Positions 35,061 through 44,676 are shown, counted from the first letter of the stretch. The stretch: 64,000 nucleotides of DNA from Bifidobacterium sp. ESL0682 (GCF_029392815.1 NZ_CP113942.1:248001-312000), one strand, 5' to 3'. Notes: generated by a model not told the origin, from the sequence alone. A program made the numbers and translations.

Positions 35061-36488
35061 ATGTCTACATCATCATCCTCGGCCTCGGGCCAAAAGGTCT
35101 CGGAGCCTGATAAAACAGATTCCGAGATTACCAGTGACATGGCCGTCAAGGCTCTGATTCCGTTGCTCGTCACCTTCATCTTGGGCACGCTGTGTCTGCA
35201 AGGCTTTAATATGGTTTTCCAGCAGATTGGTGAGGCGGTTGGCGCTCCGCAGCAAGCGTCACTGATTACCGCCATCCCCAGTATCGTGCTGGGCATCGTC
35301 TGTTTCGTCTATGGTTCGCTTGGTGATTTTGTGTCTCTGAAGAAGCTCGTCGTAGTCGGCATTACGTTGCTGGTCACCGGCTCCCTTCTGGGGTTCTTCG
35401 GCAACTTCTTCTTTACGGCCAATATCTGGACCGTCATCATTGCTAGATCCATCCAGACCGCTGGCGAGCAGGTGGCCGGTTCGGTTTATCTGGTGGTGGC
35501 AACCAAGTATCTCAAGGATTCGTTGAAGGTCATCTTCTTCGGTATCTTCACCGCTGGCTATCAGGTCTCCGCCGCGATTGGGGTGTTCGCGGCCGGCTTC
35601 CTGACCACGATCCATTGGCAGTATCTGTTCCTGATTCCTGCAATCACTGTCTTCTTCCTACCTTTGCTGTTGCATAATCTGCCGAACAAGACCGGCAATG
35701 GCGAGAAGGTCGATGCTCTCGGCTTTGTCATATTCGGCACTGCGGTGGCCTTTATTACGCTCTTCTTCTCGTACAAGAGCTGGTGGATGATTGGCGTGTC
35801 CGTTCTGCTGTTCGTGGTATTCGCCGTTTACATTCACAAGGCGTCGCACCCCTTCATTACTCCGGCCTTCTTCCGCAACAAGCGCTGGCTCATGGCCATC
35901 TCGCTGATGCTGCTGCTCTATCTGCCGAACTACACCTTCTCTCCGCTGTTCAACGGTATTTTCGTCAAGGTGTTCCACATGTCCACTTCACAGGTCTCCA
36001 CTTACTTGGTGTGGGGCTTCGTGGTCGGTGCGACCGTGGGTATTTGCTCGGGTTGGATTGTCGGCAAGATCGGCACCCGCACTGCGATTATCGTGGCGGC
36101 ATGTATGAAGATTCTTGGCTTCGTGCTTGAAATTTTCTGCATGAATCTTGGCCCTGTGGCAATGACCATTGCCGCCTGCGTCTATTACGGTGGCGGTGGC
36201 TTCCTTTATTCCCCGTTGGTTTCTACGGTGCTCGGCACGCTGCCCAAGGACGAGTCGGGTCGCGGCGTGGGCATGAACGATTTGGCGATGAACGTCTCCA
36301 GCTCCGTCGGCATTGCTGTTATTGGAGGCTTCATGAACTCTCCGGCCCTTCAGGCTGGCAGCATCAACGGAACTACCGGTTTGGCCGCAAACTATGCCAA
36401 CCTGTTCCTGCTTGACGCAGTGCTGATTGCAATTGCGCTCGTTGTGTACTTTGTCTTTAACAAGAAGATCTATGCGCAGGATAAGTGA
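35061..36488 (+). CDS. MFS transporter, probable nucleoside/ribose carrier of this locus
   Basis: 475 residues with about 14 transmembrane segments and a Ser-rich N-terminal tail of 30 residues. The fold resembles DHA2/TetA(L)-type MFS proteins (IIARSIQTAGEQVAGSVYLV, PKDESGRGVGMNDLAMNVSSSVG). GAGGAAAA precedes the ATG. It lies under a promoter carrying two operators of the nucleoside regulon, so uptake or export of nucleosides, bases or ribose is inferred from context. On sequence alone it could be a drug exporter. A strong terminator follows. Confidence 0.82.
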   Translation: MSTSSSSASGQKVSEPDKTDSEITSDMAVKALIPLLVTFILGTLCLQGFNMVFQQIGEAVGAPQQASLITAIPSIVLGIVCFVYGSLGDFVSLKKLVVVGITLLVTGSLLGFFGNFFFTANIWTVIIARSIQTAGEQVAGSVYLVVATKYLKDSLKVIFFGIFTAGYQVSAAIGVFAAGFLTTIHWQYLFLIPAITVFFLPLLLHNLPNKTGNGEKVDALGFVIFGTAVAFITLFFSYKSWWMIGVSVLLFVVFAVYIHKASHPFITPAFFRNKRWLMAISLMLLLYLPNYTFSPLFNGIFVKVFHMSTSQVSTYLVWGFVVGATVGICSGWIVGKIGTRTAIIVAACMKILGFVLEIFCMNLGPVAMTIAACVYYGGGGFLYSPLVSTVLGTLPKDESGRGVGMNDLAMNVSSSVGIAVIGGFMNSPALQAGSINGTTGLAANYANLFLLDAVLIAIALVVYFVFNKKIYAQDK

Positions 36489-36535
36489 TGCGACTCTAAG
36501 ACGTAAGTTGTGATCGCTCAACGGTTCAAGAGATC

Positions 36536-36580
36536 AAGGGGGCGAAGTCAGGTTAGCTTGCTTGACTTCGTCCCCTTTTG
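36536..36580 (+). terminator. Terminator after the MFS gene
   Basis: AAGGGGGCGAAGTCA pairs with TGACTTCGTCCCCTT (15 bp, one G-T wobble) around a 12-nt loop, followed by TTG. It separates the MFS unit from the nucleoside hydrolase operon. Confidence 0.85.
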
Positions 36581-36696
36581 AGTATTGCAAGTGTAAAAAG
36601 AGCACTTTGTTGGTTTGAACATCGGTTTCCGGACTTTGTGGGATAACAGTACTATAAAGCGAGGGTGTTTTAATGAAGCGTAACGATTATTTGATT

Positions 36697-36756
36697 TTGA
36701 CAAAAGTGATTTAACGTTTTATCATTATTTTGTTTACATGATAAAACGTTAAACCA
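36697..36756 (+). promoter_or_regulatory. Promoter with operators O3 and O4 before the nucleoside hydrolase
   Basis: -35 TTGACA (36697-36702), 17-nt spacer, -10 TATCAT (36720-36725). O3, TGATTTAACGTTTTATCA (36707-36724), covers the -10. O4, TGATAAAACGTTAAACCA (36739-36756), lies at or after the start point. The two sites form a 16-bp inverted repeat with each other (36710-36725 and 36738-36753). Geometry equals that before the MFS gene. Confidence 0.78.
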
Positions 36757-36834
36757 TGGGTGAAAGGATTAACGGTATTGCCGGCTGGTCGACGATGCCC
36801 ATAGCATTTCTCTTACAAAGGAGTGATTGATACC

Positions 36835-37767
36835 ATGAAACAAACTGATACTGTAACACCAATCATTATTGACACTGATCCGGGCATCGACGATGCGGTC
36901 GCTATCGCGATTGCGTTGTACGATCCGACGCTGGATGTCAAACTCATTAGCACAGTGGCGGGCAATGTCGGCCTTGACGCAACAACGCTCAACGCCGAGA
37001 AGCTCATGACATACTTCGACAAGAACGTGCCGATTGCCAGGGGCGCTGCGGAGCCGTTGATTCGTCAATTCGAAGATGCCAGCGACATTCACGGCAAAAC
37101 GGGCATGGAAGGGTTCGATTTTCCCGAACCTCGCAAGGACCTGTTGCTCAAGGAGAACTCGGTTGATGCGATGCGCCATGTGCTGATGTCCAGTGATAAG
37201 CCGATTACGCTGGTCACCATCGGTCCGTTGACCAATGTGGCGCTTCTGCTCAAGACCTATCCCGAGGTCAAGTCCCATATTTCTGAGATCGTGATGATGG
37301 GCGGCTCCGTGACTCGTGGCAACAAGGGCGTGATGGCCGAATTCAATATTTATGTGGACCCTGAAGCCGCGAAGATTGTGCTGAAGTCGGGAATCCACGT
37401 CACTATGGCGACGCTTGACGCAGGCATGGGAACTGCGATTCCTCCGGAAGAGACAGCTCGTATGGACGATATGGGCAAAGTCGGCCACATGGCTCATGAC
37501 TTGTTCCAGCGTTACCGTAAGCGTAGCTTTGGTACCGGTCTCAAGATGTATGATCCTTGCGCTATTGCGTGCATTCTGCAACCTGACTTGTTTACGATGC
37601 AGGACGCATTCGTTGATGTCGAGACTGCGGGCGAGCTTACCGCGGGCTGCACCGTGATTGATTTGAAGGGCTATCTCCACAAAGAACCGAATGCGACTGT
37701 TACTACTGGCGTGGATTCGCAGCGTTTCTGCGAGTGGTTCATGAAAGCTATCGAGCGCTGCGACTGA
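36835..37767 (+). CDS. Ribonucleoside hydrolase
   Basis: 310 residues, the normal length for inosine-uridine-preferring nucleoside hydrolases. The Ca2+-binding DTDPGIDDAVAI cluster is at the N-terminus. VTIGPLTNVALLLKTYPEV, EIVMMGGSVTRGN and AEFNIYVDPEAA follow in the usual order. It splits nucleosides to a free base and ribose. The ATG at 36835 is taken because AAAGGAG (36817-36823) overlaps the alternative GTG at 36823. It is under O3/O4 and is followed after 50 bp by a DcuC-like carrier. Whether purine or pyrimidine nucleosides are preferred cannot be read. Confidence 0.93.
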   Translation: MKQTDTVTPIIIDTDPGIDDAVAIAIALYDPTLDVKLISTVAGNVGLDATTLNAEKLMTYFDKNVPIARGAAEPLIRQFEDASDIHGKTGMEGFDFPEPRKDLLLKENSVDAMRHVLMSSDKPITLVTIGPLTNVALLLKTYPEVKSHISEIVMMGGSVTRGNKGVMAEFNIYVDPEAAKIVLKSGIHVTMATLDAGMGTAIPPEETARMDDMGKVGHMAHDLFQRYRKRSFGTGLKMYDPCAIACILQPDLFTMQDAFVDVETAGELTAGCTVIDLKGYLHKEPNATVTTGVDSQRFCEWFMKAIERCD

Positions 37768-37817
37768 GCGTCCGACTAGAGATTCCCATCTAGAAGAAAA
37801 AGAAGGAAAAACCAATA

Positions 37818-39248
37818 ATGGAAATGGCAATAATGTATATCGCCGCGATTATCGCGGTGGCAGTGGTCATCTTCATGCTCATTAAAAAGATGGACATCAA
37901 GATTTCACTGTTTCTCATCGGCATTCTGCTGATGTTCGTGGCATTGCTGATGGGCAAGCCGATCGCTTTTGAAAACTTTGTATCGAGCGGTGTGAAATGG
38001 CTCGACCCGTTCAAGGTCGTTGGTGATCAATTCGTCAGCACGCTGGTTTCGGCAGGCTTCATCATCCTGATTCTCGGCGGCTACACCGCTTACATGTCCC
38101 ACATCGGTGCCAACGAGGTCACGGTCTCCGTACTCGCCAAGCCGATTGGACACATCAAGTCTCCATACATTCTCGTGCCGATCGTCTTCCTGCTGGGCAA
38201 CCTGCTTTCTCTGGTGATTCCGAGCGCTTCCAACCTCGCTATCATCTTGTTGGCAACTCTCTTCCCAGTGTTGATTGAAGCTGGTATGTCGACGCTGAGC
38301 GCCGCGGCTGTTATCGCAACTACCGCAACAATTATGCCGACCCCGCTCGGTTCCGATAACGTGGCTATCGCCGCTGAACTTGCCAAGACCGCAAAGTTTG
38401 CGGGTCTGACCGCCAGCGACTATGTCTTCCGCTATCACGTTCTCGTCTCGGTCCCAACTCTGCTTGTTATCGCCATCGTGCATTACTTCTGGCAGAAGTT
38501 CATGGACAAGCGTCATCCTGAGACCGCTGATCTTGCCGCTGTGGACGTCAAGGACGTCAAGGCCATCGAAGGCGGACATCTGTACCGTACGGTCTATGCG
38601 ATTCTTCCGCTGCTGCCGATTATCATGCTGTTGGTTGTCTTCGCCATCAACTCCATCTTTGGCACCAAGATCAACGTCACCGTTGAGCTTGCCTCCATTC
38701 TTTCCTTCGTCATCGCGATTCTGTGTGAGCTCATTCGCACTCGCAAGGGTAAGGAAACGCTTGCCGGTACCGACAGCTTCTTCAAGGGCATGGGCAACGC
38801 GATGCCGATTGTCGCGCTTCTGGTTGCGGCATCTGTCTTCGTCGTTGGCCTTAAGTCCATCGGCCTGATCAATGCACTGCAGTCTGCTATGACTGGTCTG
38901 CACGGCTCCGGCATGGGCTTCGTCTTGCCGCTTATCCTCGTGGCTCTGAGCGCTCTGATCGTGCTCCTGTCCGGTTCTGGCACCGCTCTGTTCTTCGCGA
39001 TGGTTCCGCTTATGGTTCCGCTCGCGGCCGCTGCTGGTATCAACGTGCTCGCGGTTTCGCTGCCGATGGGGCTCGCAGGCAATCTGCTTCGCGCGGTTTC
39101 CCCGGTCTCGGCAGTCGTCATGATTGTGGCTGGCTCCGTCAAGAAGAGCCCGCTCGAGATTGTTCGTCGTACCAGCGTTCCTATGATCGCCGGCGTGGTG
39201 GTGATGTTCATCCTTTCGATGTTCATCTTCCTGCCGATGGGTGCGTGA
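37818..39248 (+). CDS. DcuC family anion/C4-dicarboxylate-type transporter
   Basis: 476 residues with about 12 hydrophobic segments. DcuC-family features are LLGNLLSLVIPSASNLAIILLATLFP-like segments, ATTATIMPTPLGSDN in the middle and a matching GSGTALFFAMVPL repeat in the second half. The family exchanges C4-dicarboxylates, but this member shares an operon with a nucleoside hydrolase and no dicarboxylate enzyme is nearby. It may carry a nucleoside, base or ribose; that is inference from context. AAGGAAAAA lies upstream of the start. A 12-bp hairpin follows. Confidence 0.82.
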   Translation: MEMAIMYIAAIIAVAVVIFMLIKKMDIKISLFLIGILLMFVALLMGKPIAFENFVSSGVKWLDPFKVVGDQFVSTLVSAGFIILILGGYTAYMSHIGANEVTVSVLAKPIGHIKSPYILVPIVFLLGNLLSLVIPSASNLAIILLATLFPVLIEAGMSTLSAAAVIATTATIMPTPLGSDNVAIAAELAKTAKFAGLTASDYVFRYHVLVSVPTLLVIAIVHYFWQKFMDKRHPETADLAAVDVKDVKAIEGGHLYRTVYAILPLLPIIMLLVVFAINSIFGTKINVTVELASILSFVIAILCELIRTRKGKETLAGTDSFFKGMGNAMPIVALLVAASVFVVGLKSIGLINALQSAMTGLHGSGMGFVLPLILVALSALIVLLSGSGTALFFAMVPLMVPLAAAAGINVLAVSLPMGLAGNLLRAVSPVSAVVMIVAGSVKKSPLEIVRRTSVPMIAGVVVMFILSMFIFLPMGA

Positions 39249-39301
39249 ACCAGCTGATACTGGTCGCATAGCCCTTATGGGGCGAATGCTTCACTAAATA
39301 A

Positions 39302-39354
39302 ATGGCCGGACGCTTCGGCTTTGCAAGATTGCAAAGTGCCATGCGTCCGGCCAT
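39302..39354 (+). terminator. Hairpin ending the hydrolase-transporter operon
   Basis: Arms ATGGCCGGACGC and GCGTCCGGCCAT with a nested CTTTGC/GCAAAG stem. There is only a weak T-rich tract, so efficiency is uncertain. The 200 bp between it and the LacI gene end hold nothing recognisable. Confidence 0.6.
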
Positions 39355-39557
39355 TCATATGTTTATAGGAAGGAAACCGCTCCTCTGATAAGGAACCGCT
39401 GGTTTGACTGAATTGTCGCTTGGTAATAAGCGATTAGGCACTGTTGAAAATCAATGAATATAAAGTGAAACAAATGACCTAAAGGCGTATCACCGAAAGG
39501 CGAGATAAATAGCATCAATTGCAACAACTTGGAAGTCCGGGATACTAATCGCGGATA

Positions 39558-40609
39558 TTAGTTTTGATGTATCGTCTTCACTGAGCCATTGATGATCATT
39601 TTTGGTTCAAGCAGTGAGGTTTTAGGGTCGCTGAGCCATGGTGTGCGGCTGGATTCGGACGAATTTTGCTTGATTCGTCTCATCATGTACGCATGACAGG
39701 ACTGTGCTAGTCGAGGAATGTCCTGATCGATGGTCGTCAGATCCGATGCGATGCCGAGGCTGTTGAGGACATTATCATAGCCGATTAGAGAAATATCTTG
39801 GGGAATAGACAGGCCACGTTCTTCGGCTCGTTTCGAGAATCCCAGTGCCATGAGGTCGTTGCAGCAGAACACGGCTGTGGCTCCGGAATCGAGGATGCGG
39901 TCGGCTGTCTGATAACCTCCATCGAAACGATAAGCGCCATAGCAGTCGAGTTCGGGGAGATAAAGATATCGTTTTTGCCCAGCTCGTCGACGAATCCGGC
40001 TTTGCGTGCTTCTGCGTTACCGTTGTCGTGTCGGCCGGAAATGCAAGCGATATGGGTGTGCCCGGCCTTGATAAACAGGCGTGCCGCGAGTTGTCCGCCT
40101 TTGTAGTTGTCTGAGCCGACAGCGTCGCACCAGTGTTCCCGTACCAATCGGTCAGTCAACACCACTGGGCAGCTCATCTGAGCCACCTCGTCTTTGAGGT
40201 CGGTTGAATCTTTGGTCGATTCGCCGGACGGAATTAGGAAGAGACCATCGATGTTGCGTGCCTCGAACTGCTGTAACAGCTGTCGTTCGGTGGTCTTGGA
40301 GTCATTGGAGTTCGCGATAATGAGCGAATAATTGTCAGTGCTACAGGCGTCCTCAATTTCCTTAGCCAGTGAGGCGAAGAAGAGATTTTCGATATCCGGG
40401 ACCAAGAGGGCTAGCAGCATCGATTTATGTGTGACGAGACTTCTAGCGGTTTGATTGGGGATGTAGTGCAGTTCCTGTGCTTTGCGTTTGATAAGTTCGC
40501 GTTTTTCGGGCGAGACGCGGGTCGGATGATTGTTGAGCACCAAAGAGACCGTGGTGATGGAAACTCCCGCCGCTGCTGCGATGTCCCGTAAAGTCACGTG
40601 CTTATTCAT
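39558..40609 (-). CDS. LacI family repressor of the nucleoside/ribose locus (frameshifted)
   Basis: About 350 residues. The HTH is VTLRDIAAAAGVSITTVSLVLNN, followed by the ligand domain RNIDGLFLIPSGE, SDNYKGGQLAARL, and after correction FCCNDLMALGFSKRAEER and DISLIGYDNV. The frame breaks near 39953: one missing base (C on the plus strand) after IFISP; restored, it reads ELDCYGAYRFDGGYQTADRI and continues to 39558. It is downstream of ribokinase on the same strand, 108 bp away. Five similar 18-bp sites at the locus promoters are its probable operators. Ribose or a nucleoside would be the expected effector. Confidence 0.88.
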
Positions 40610-40717
40610 CTATATCGTTTCCCGCGTTCATTCATATGAACCGTCGTGCAATCCATCGATTGACGACGATAATTCCATATAATACTAACTCGGTAGGAGG
40701 GTACGACGCGTGGTGGT

Positions 40718-41689
40718 TTATTCGGCTTCGCTAAAGAACGCCTTGATTTGCGCCGTTGTACCATATGAGGCTTGAGCGCCGTAGCTGGTTGCTGCGTAGG
40801 CGGCCACGTAGGAGGCGAGTGCTGCGGAATCTTCCAAGGAGAAGTTCGAGGCCAGGCCGGCCAACAACGTGCCCATGAAGGCATCGCCGCAACCGGTGGT
40901 GTCCACGGCGTCGATTTTGGCGGCATTGACGTGATAGGTGCGGTTCGGGTCGATGACGATGGCGCCGTCACCTCCGAGGGTCACGATGGCCTCATCGAAA
41001 CCGAATTCATGCATGGACTGGGCGATGTAGTTCCAATCCATGCCAAGCCAATCGCCATTCTTGGGTTCAGCGATGTTGAGCAGCTGTGCCATCTCGTGTT
41101 CGTTGACCAGCAGGATGTCCGAATACTTGATCAGATCGTCCGGCAGTTTGTCGGTGAAGGGCGAATCGTTGAGCAGGACCTTGATGCCGGCGTCATGGCA
41201 AAGTTTCGCTGTGGCGGTGACGGTGTCGATTGGGCTTTCCAGGCAGAGGCCGAGCACCGAGGATTTGAGCAAGACGTCTTTTTGGCTCTCGATATAGGCG
41301 TTGTCAACTGTTGCATTGGAACCGGCAGAATAGACGATGGTGTTCTCGCCCTTCGCGTCCACGGTAATCACCGTGGTGCCGCTTGCACCCTGGGTTCGGC
41401 GTACATGCGAGGTGTCGACGCCTGCGTCGTTAAGTTTGGAAATCAGGAAGTCGGCGTTGGCATCCGAGCCTACCGCTCCAAAAATGTTGACATTGGCGCC
41501 GAGCCTTGCTGCGGCGGCCGCTTGGTTGCCGGATTTGCCGCCGGGCAAGATACGCAGTGGGCCGCCGGAAATCGTCTCGCCGGGCTTGGGAAGGCGATCG
41601 GCGGTGACGGTGTAATCCGCGTTCATTGACCCCACAATGCTGATTGATCCGGAAATATTGTCCAGCAGGGAAAGGGCCTTTGCGCTCAT
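40718..41689 (-). CDS. rbsK: Ribokinase
   Basis: PfkB-family sugar kinase of 323 residues. SMNADYTVTADRLPKPGETISG and GGKSGNQAAAAARLGANV are the N-terminal ribokinase signatures. The catalytic base lies in DAVDTTGCGDAFMGTLLAGL. It phosphorylates ribose to ribose-5-phosphate, which here would come from the nucleoside hydrolase; prs lies 300 bp away. GAGGACGAG precedes the ATG. Its promoter carries operator O5. The repressor gene follows it, so the repressor is probably autoregulated. Confidence 0.93.
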   Translation of the reverse strand: MSAKALSLLDNISGSISIVGSMNADYTVTADRLPKPGETISGGPLRILPGGKSGNQAAAAARLGANVNIFGAVGSDANADFLISKLNDAGVDTSHVRRTQGASGTTVITVDAKGENTIVYSAGSNATVDNAYIESQKDVLLKSSVLGLCLESPIDTVTATAKLCHDAGIKVLLNDSPFTDKLPDDLIKYSDILLVNEHEMAQLLNIAEPKNGDWLGMDWNYIAQSMHEFGFDEAIVTLGGDGAIVIDPNRTYHVNAAKIDAVDTTGCGDAFMGTLLAGLASNFSLEDSAALASYVAAYAATSYGAQASYGTTAQIKAFFSEAE

Positions 41690-41742
41690 CTCGTCCTCGT
41701 TTCGCGTAGTTCAAGTTAGCTATTCGAGCTAATTACAGATAT

Positions 41743-41771
41743 ATGGTAAAACGCTTTATCAAAGAAGTCAA
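41743..41771 (-). promoter_or_regulatory. rbsK promoter with operator O5
   Basis: Read on the minus strand: -35 TTGACT (41771-41766), 17-nt spacer, -10 TACCAT (41748-41743). O5 is TGGTAAAACGCTTTATCA on the plus strand (41744-41761), overlapping the -10. The architecture is the same as at the two plus-strand promoters of the locus. Confidence 0.72.
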
Positions 41772-41955
41772 ATTCTCACACTTTAGTTTTTTGAATTACT
41801 TTGTATATAGTGTCGACGGCTGATAGAGGAAATATTTGAGTATATGAGCGCCGGAAAAGTGAACGGAACGCGTGGAAACGCTGATGTTGAGATAAGAATA
41901 CTTGATTGAGATGAGTCGCTGCTATCAGCAGTTTGCAATAGTCCTCAATAAAGGA

Positions 41956-41991
41956 ATCGGAACCTGCCATATAACAATGGCAGGTTCCGAT
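41956..41991 (-). terminator. Terminator of prs
   Basis: Perfect 15-bp stem ATCGGAACCTGCCAT/ATGGCAGGTTCCGAT with a 6-nt loop, 30 bp past the prs stop. On the minus strand it is followed by TCCTTTATT. The remaining sequence between rbsK and prs holds no gene. Confidence 0.8.
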
Positions 41992-42020
41992 AGAAGACAA
42001 ATTTATTGGCAGCGCCGCCC

Positions 42021-43034
42021 TTACGCGTACATGTTGCGTGGGTGCATGTCTTCGGGCAGGCCTTCCATCAGGCCGGAGACCGAGCCGGATTCGAAGACCG
42101 AGCGGATGCCGGCGGCCAGCAGCGGGGCGATGGAGAGCACGGTCATGTTCGGCAGGCGCTTCTCTTCGGGCACCGGGACGGTGTCCATCAGGACGATTTC
42201 GCGTGCGCCGCAGTCCCTGAGCCGTTCGATGGCCGGGCCGGAGAGCAGTCCGTGGGTGGCGACCAGCGTCACCGATTTCGCGCCGGCCTCGCGCAGCGTG
42301 CGTACGGCCTCGCAGATGGTGCCGGCGGTGTCGATCATGTCGTCGACGACCACGCAGTCGCGTTCGCGTACCTCGCCGATGATGCCGTGGGCCACGGCGT
42401 GGTTCGGGCGTGTGACGTCGCGGGTCTTGTGGATGAAGGCCAGCGGCAGACCGCCGAGCTTGGCCGCCCAGCGCTCCGAGACCTTGATACGTCCGGCGTC
42501 GGGGGAGACGATGGTCGCGTTCTCAAGCGGCATCGAGTTCTTGACGTAGTCGAGCAGCACCGGCATAGCGGTCAAGTGGTCGACAGGCCCGTCGAAGAAG
42601 CCCTGCTCCTGCGAAGCGTGCAGGTCCACGGTCATGATGCGGTCGGCGCCGGCCGTCTGGAAAAGGTCGAACATTAGGCGGGCGGTGATGGGCTCGCGGC
42701 CCAGGCCCTTCTTGTCCTGACGCGAATAGCCGAGGAATGGAGCGACGACGGTGATGGAACGGGCGGAGGCGCGCTTCAGGGCGTCAATCATCAGTAGCTG
42801 TTCCATGATCCACTTGTTGATGGGATCGGTGTGCGATTGCAGCACGAAGACGTCCGCGCCGCGTACCGGCTCGGTATAGCGCACGTACATCTCGCCGTTC
42901 GCGAAGTCATAAGCAGTGGTTTCCAGCGGCACGGTGCCCAGGCATTCGGCTGTGGCTTGAGCCTGTTCCGGATACGCTCGACCTGTCACCAATGCCAGTC
43001 GTTTGATGGGCTTTCCTTCGAGAATCGCCGACAT
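42021..43034 (-). CDS. prs: Ribose-phosphate pyrophosphokinase
   Basis: Makes PRPP from ribose-5-phosphate and ATP. 337 residues. Motifs: FANGEMYVRYTEPVRGADVFVLQS, the ATP-binding FLGYSRQDKKGLGREPI, VDLHASQEQGFFD, and the PRPP-binding loop VVVDDMIDTAGT. The ATG at 43034 with GGAAGG upstream is the conserved start; the frame is open further upstream but that part is unlike the family. It supplies PRPP also for the trp and purine pathways. Core gene. Confidence 0.95.
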   Translation of the reverse strand: MSAILEGKPIKRLALVTGRAYPEQAQATAECLGTVPLETTAYDFANGEMYVRYTEPVRGADVFVLQSHTDPINKWIMEQLLMIDALKRASARSITVVAPFLGYSRQDKKGLGREPITARLMFDLFQTAGADRIMTVDLHASQEQGFFDGPVDHLTAMPVLLDYVKNSMPLENATIVSPDAGRIKVSERWAAKLGGLPLAFIHKTRDVTRPNHAVAHGIIGEVRERDCVVVDDMIDTAGTICEAVRTLREAGAKSVTLVATHGLLSGPAIERLRDCGAREIVLMDTVPVPEEKRLPNMTVLSIAPLLAAGIRSVFESGSVSGLMEGLPEDMHPRNMYA

Positions 43035-43604
43035 ATCTCGCCTTCCGCTGTCTGGTCCTGCGCCCACATCGACACGATATAAGACATATCGAACGCTGCG
43101 GAACAAGGATGAATCACAAGAAACCTCTTCCAATATAGCGCCAACCCCGCGCAAATCGGCATCAGGCGGGTTGCGCGGGACGAAATGCGACAACCGATCT
43201 TTTGGCGTGTTCTCAAGCTCTTCGAGCACCTCATCATCGTATTGTCAGCAATGCTGTCAATGTATTTGCAACCGATGAAGGTGAGATATCGCACGAAGCC
43301 ATTCGTCGGAGGCACCCATTCGTGCTTGAACGATTATCTACGGATGGCGAATCCAAATCAGGTGACGTATTCCGTATCAGTGCTGATATTCGGCGGATTG
43401 ACCATCTGAATTTATACCCAATCAACGCCTTAAGAGCTGGGCGTGCCAGTGCGCTAGATATATAGACTGCCTGCCGGTGAAGTCGGCGGGAACTCGTAAC
43501 ATGGAAAAGCTATGTCTGGCGCGGTTTTACGTCCTGATATGGCACGCATACACACTCCTGTCGCGGAAAGACCGCGGCCGACTTTAGTCCGAAGGAGGTG
43601 GGTG
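43035..43604. other. Long non-coding gap between prs and rpsF with inverted repeat
   Basis: About 570 bp without a supported gene. It must hold the divergent promoters of prs and rpsF. An inverted repeat with arms CCCGCGCAA (43146-43154) and TTGCGCGGG (43171-43179) lies inside. The 100 bp before rpsF are GC-rich and contain complementary short segments that could form an S6:S18-responsive leader, but I could not fold it with certainty. Confidence 0.4.
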
Positions 43605-43901
43605 ATGTCTGCACACAAGTATGAACTCATGTTCATCGCCGATCCGGAGCTTGACGAACGAGCCCTGAAGAAGCTGACCGATCAGTATATGGAAATGGTC
43701 ACCAAAGAGGGCGGTTCTGTCTCCGACCCTGATATTTGGGGACGCCGCAAGCTTGCCTATGAAATCGATGGCAAGACCGAAGGCAACTATGTCGTCGTCA
43801 ACTACAGCTGCGAGCCAGCTACGAGCGACGAGCTGGACCGTGTTCTGAACCTGAACGAGTCCGTTATCCGTACGAAGATTCTTCGCAAGGATGCCAAGTA
43901 A
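43605..43901 (+). CDS. rpsF: 30S ribosomal protein S6
   Basis: 98 residues, HKYELMFIADPELDERALK at the N-terminus, WGRRKLAYEIDGKTEGNYVV in the middle and the C-terminal LNLNESVIRTKILR helix. A strong GAAGGAGGTG at 43591-43600 fixes the ATG at 43605. First gene of rpsF-ssb-rpsR-rplI, the classic order in Actinobacteria. Binds S18 in the small subunit platform. Confidence 0.97.
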   Translation: MSAHKYELMFIADPELDERALKKLTDQYMEMVTKEGGSVSDPDIWGRRKLAYEIDGKTEGNYVVVNYSCEPATSDELDRVLNLNESVIRTKILRKDAK

Positions 43902-43988
43902 ACCCGGATACGGGAATTAAATTTTAGTCTATTTGCTTTTCGCTTCGTCTTATTGGCAAGCGCTAAAAGCTGGTGAGGAAGGCACGCC

Positions 43989-44612
43989 ATGGCAGGGGAT
44001 ACTTCGATTACAATCGTCGGCAACCTGACCGCTGACCCGGAGCTGCGCACTATCGGCAGCGGGGCATCGGTCGCGAGTTTCACGATTGCTTCGACGCCGC
44101 GGACCTTTAACCGCAACACGAACCAGTGGGAGGACGGCAATGCGCTGTTCATGCGCTGTTCCGCGTGGCGGGATATGGCCGACCATTGCGCGTCGTCGCT
44201 TTCCAAGGGCATGCGCGTGATCGCGCAGGGCCGTCTGCAGCAGCGTTCGTACACCGCCAATGACGGGAGCAACCGCACGGTCGTGGAGATGCAGGTCGAT
44301 GAGATCGGCCCGTCCCTGCGCTATGCCACCGCTCAGGTGCAACGCCAGTCTGCCGCCAACGGCGGATTCCAGGGTGGCTCCCGCAACGGGGGCTATAACG
44401 GCGGTGCCAGCAATGGCGGTTACAACGCCGGCGGTAATGGTGGCTACCAGGGTGGCGCAGGCTACTCTGGCGGGGCATCGGCCGCACCGCAGCAAAGCCA
44501 GCAGGCACCCGCGGCAGATCCGTGGGGCAGCTCCGCTACCTCAGGTGATGGATTCTCGACCTTCGGGGGTAGCTCCGATTTCGGTGGAGATTCCGACGAA
44601 CCGGAGTTCTAG
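43989..44612 (+). CDS. ssb: Single-stranded DNA-binding protein
   Basis: 207 residues. The OB fold lies in the first 110 residues ([54 protein letters not shown]). A Gly/Asn/Tyr-rich linker with repeated GGYN units spans residues about 120-165, then a Gln/Ala segment. The acidic tip DSDEPEF is the usual SSB tail (D-x-P-F-like) that recruits replication and repair proteins. It lies between rpsF and rpsR as in most Actinobacteria. AAGGCACGCC is a weak ribosome binding site. Confidence 0.97.
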   Translation: MAGDTSITIVGNLTADPELRTIGSGASVASFTIASTPRTFNRNTNQWEDGNALFMRCSAWRDMADHCASSLSKGMRVIAQGRLQQRSYTANDGSNRTVVEMQVDEIGPSLRYATAQVQRQSAANGGFQGGSRNGGYNGGASNGGYNAGGNGGYQGGAGYSGGASAAPQQSQQAPAADPWGSSATSGDGFSTFGGSSDFGGDSDEPEF

Positions 44613-44676
44613 CGATAGCGCAAAAGCGCAGAAGCAACAGCATAGACGTTTATATAAGTGTTAAGGAGACATTGAT

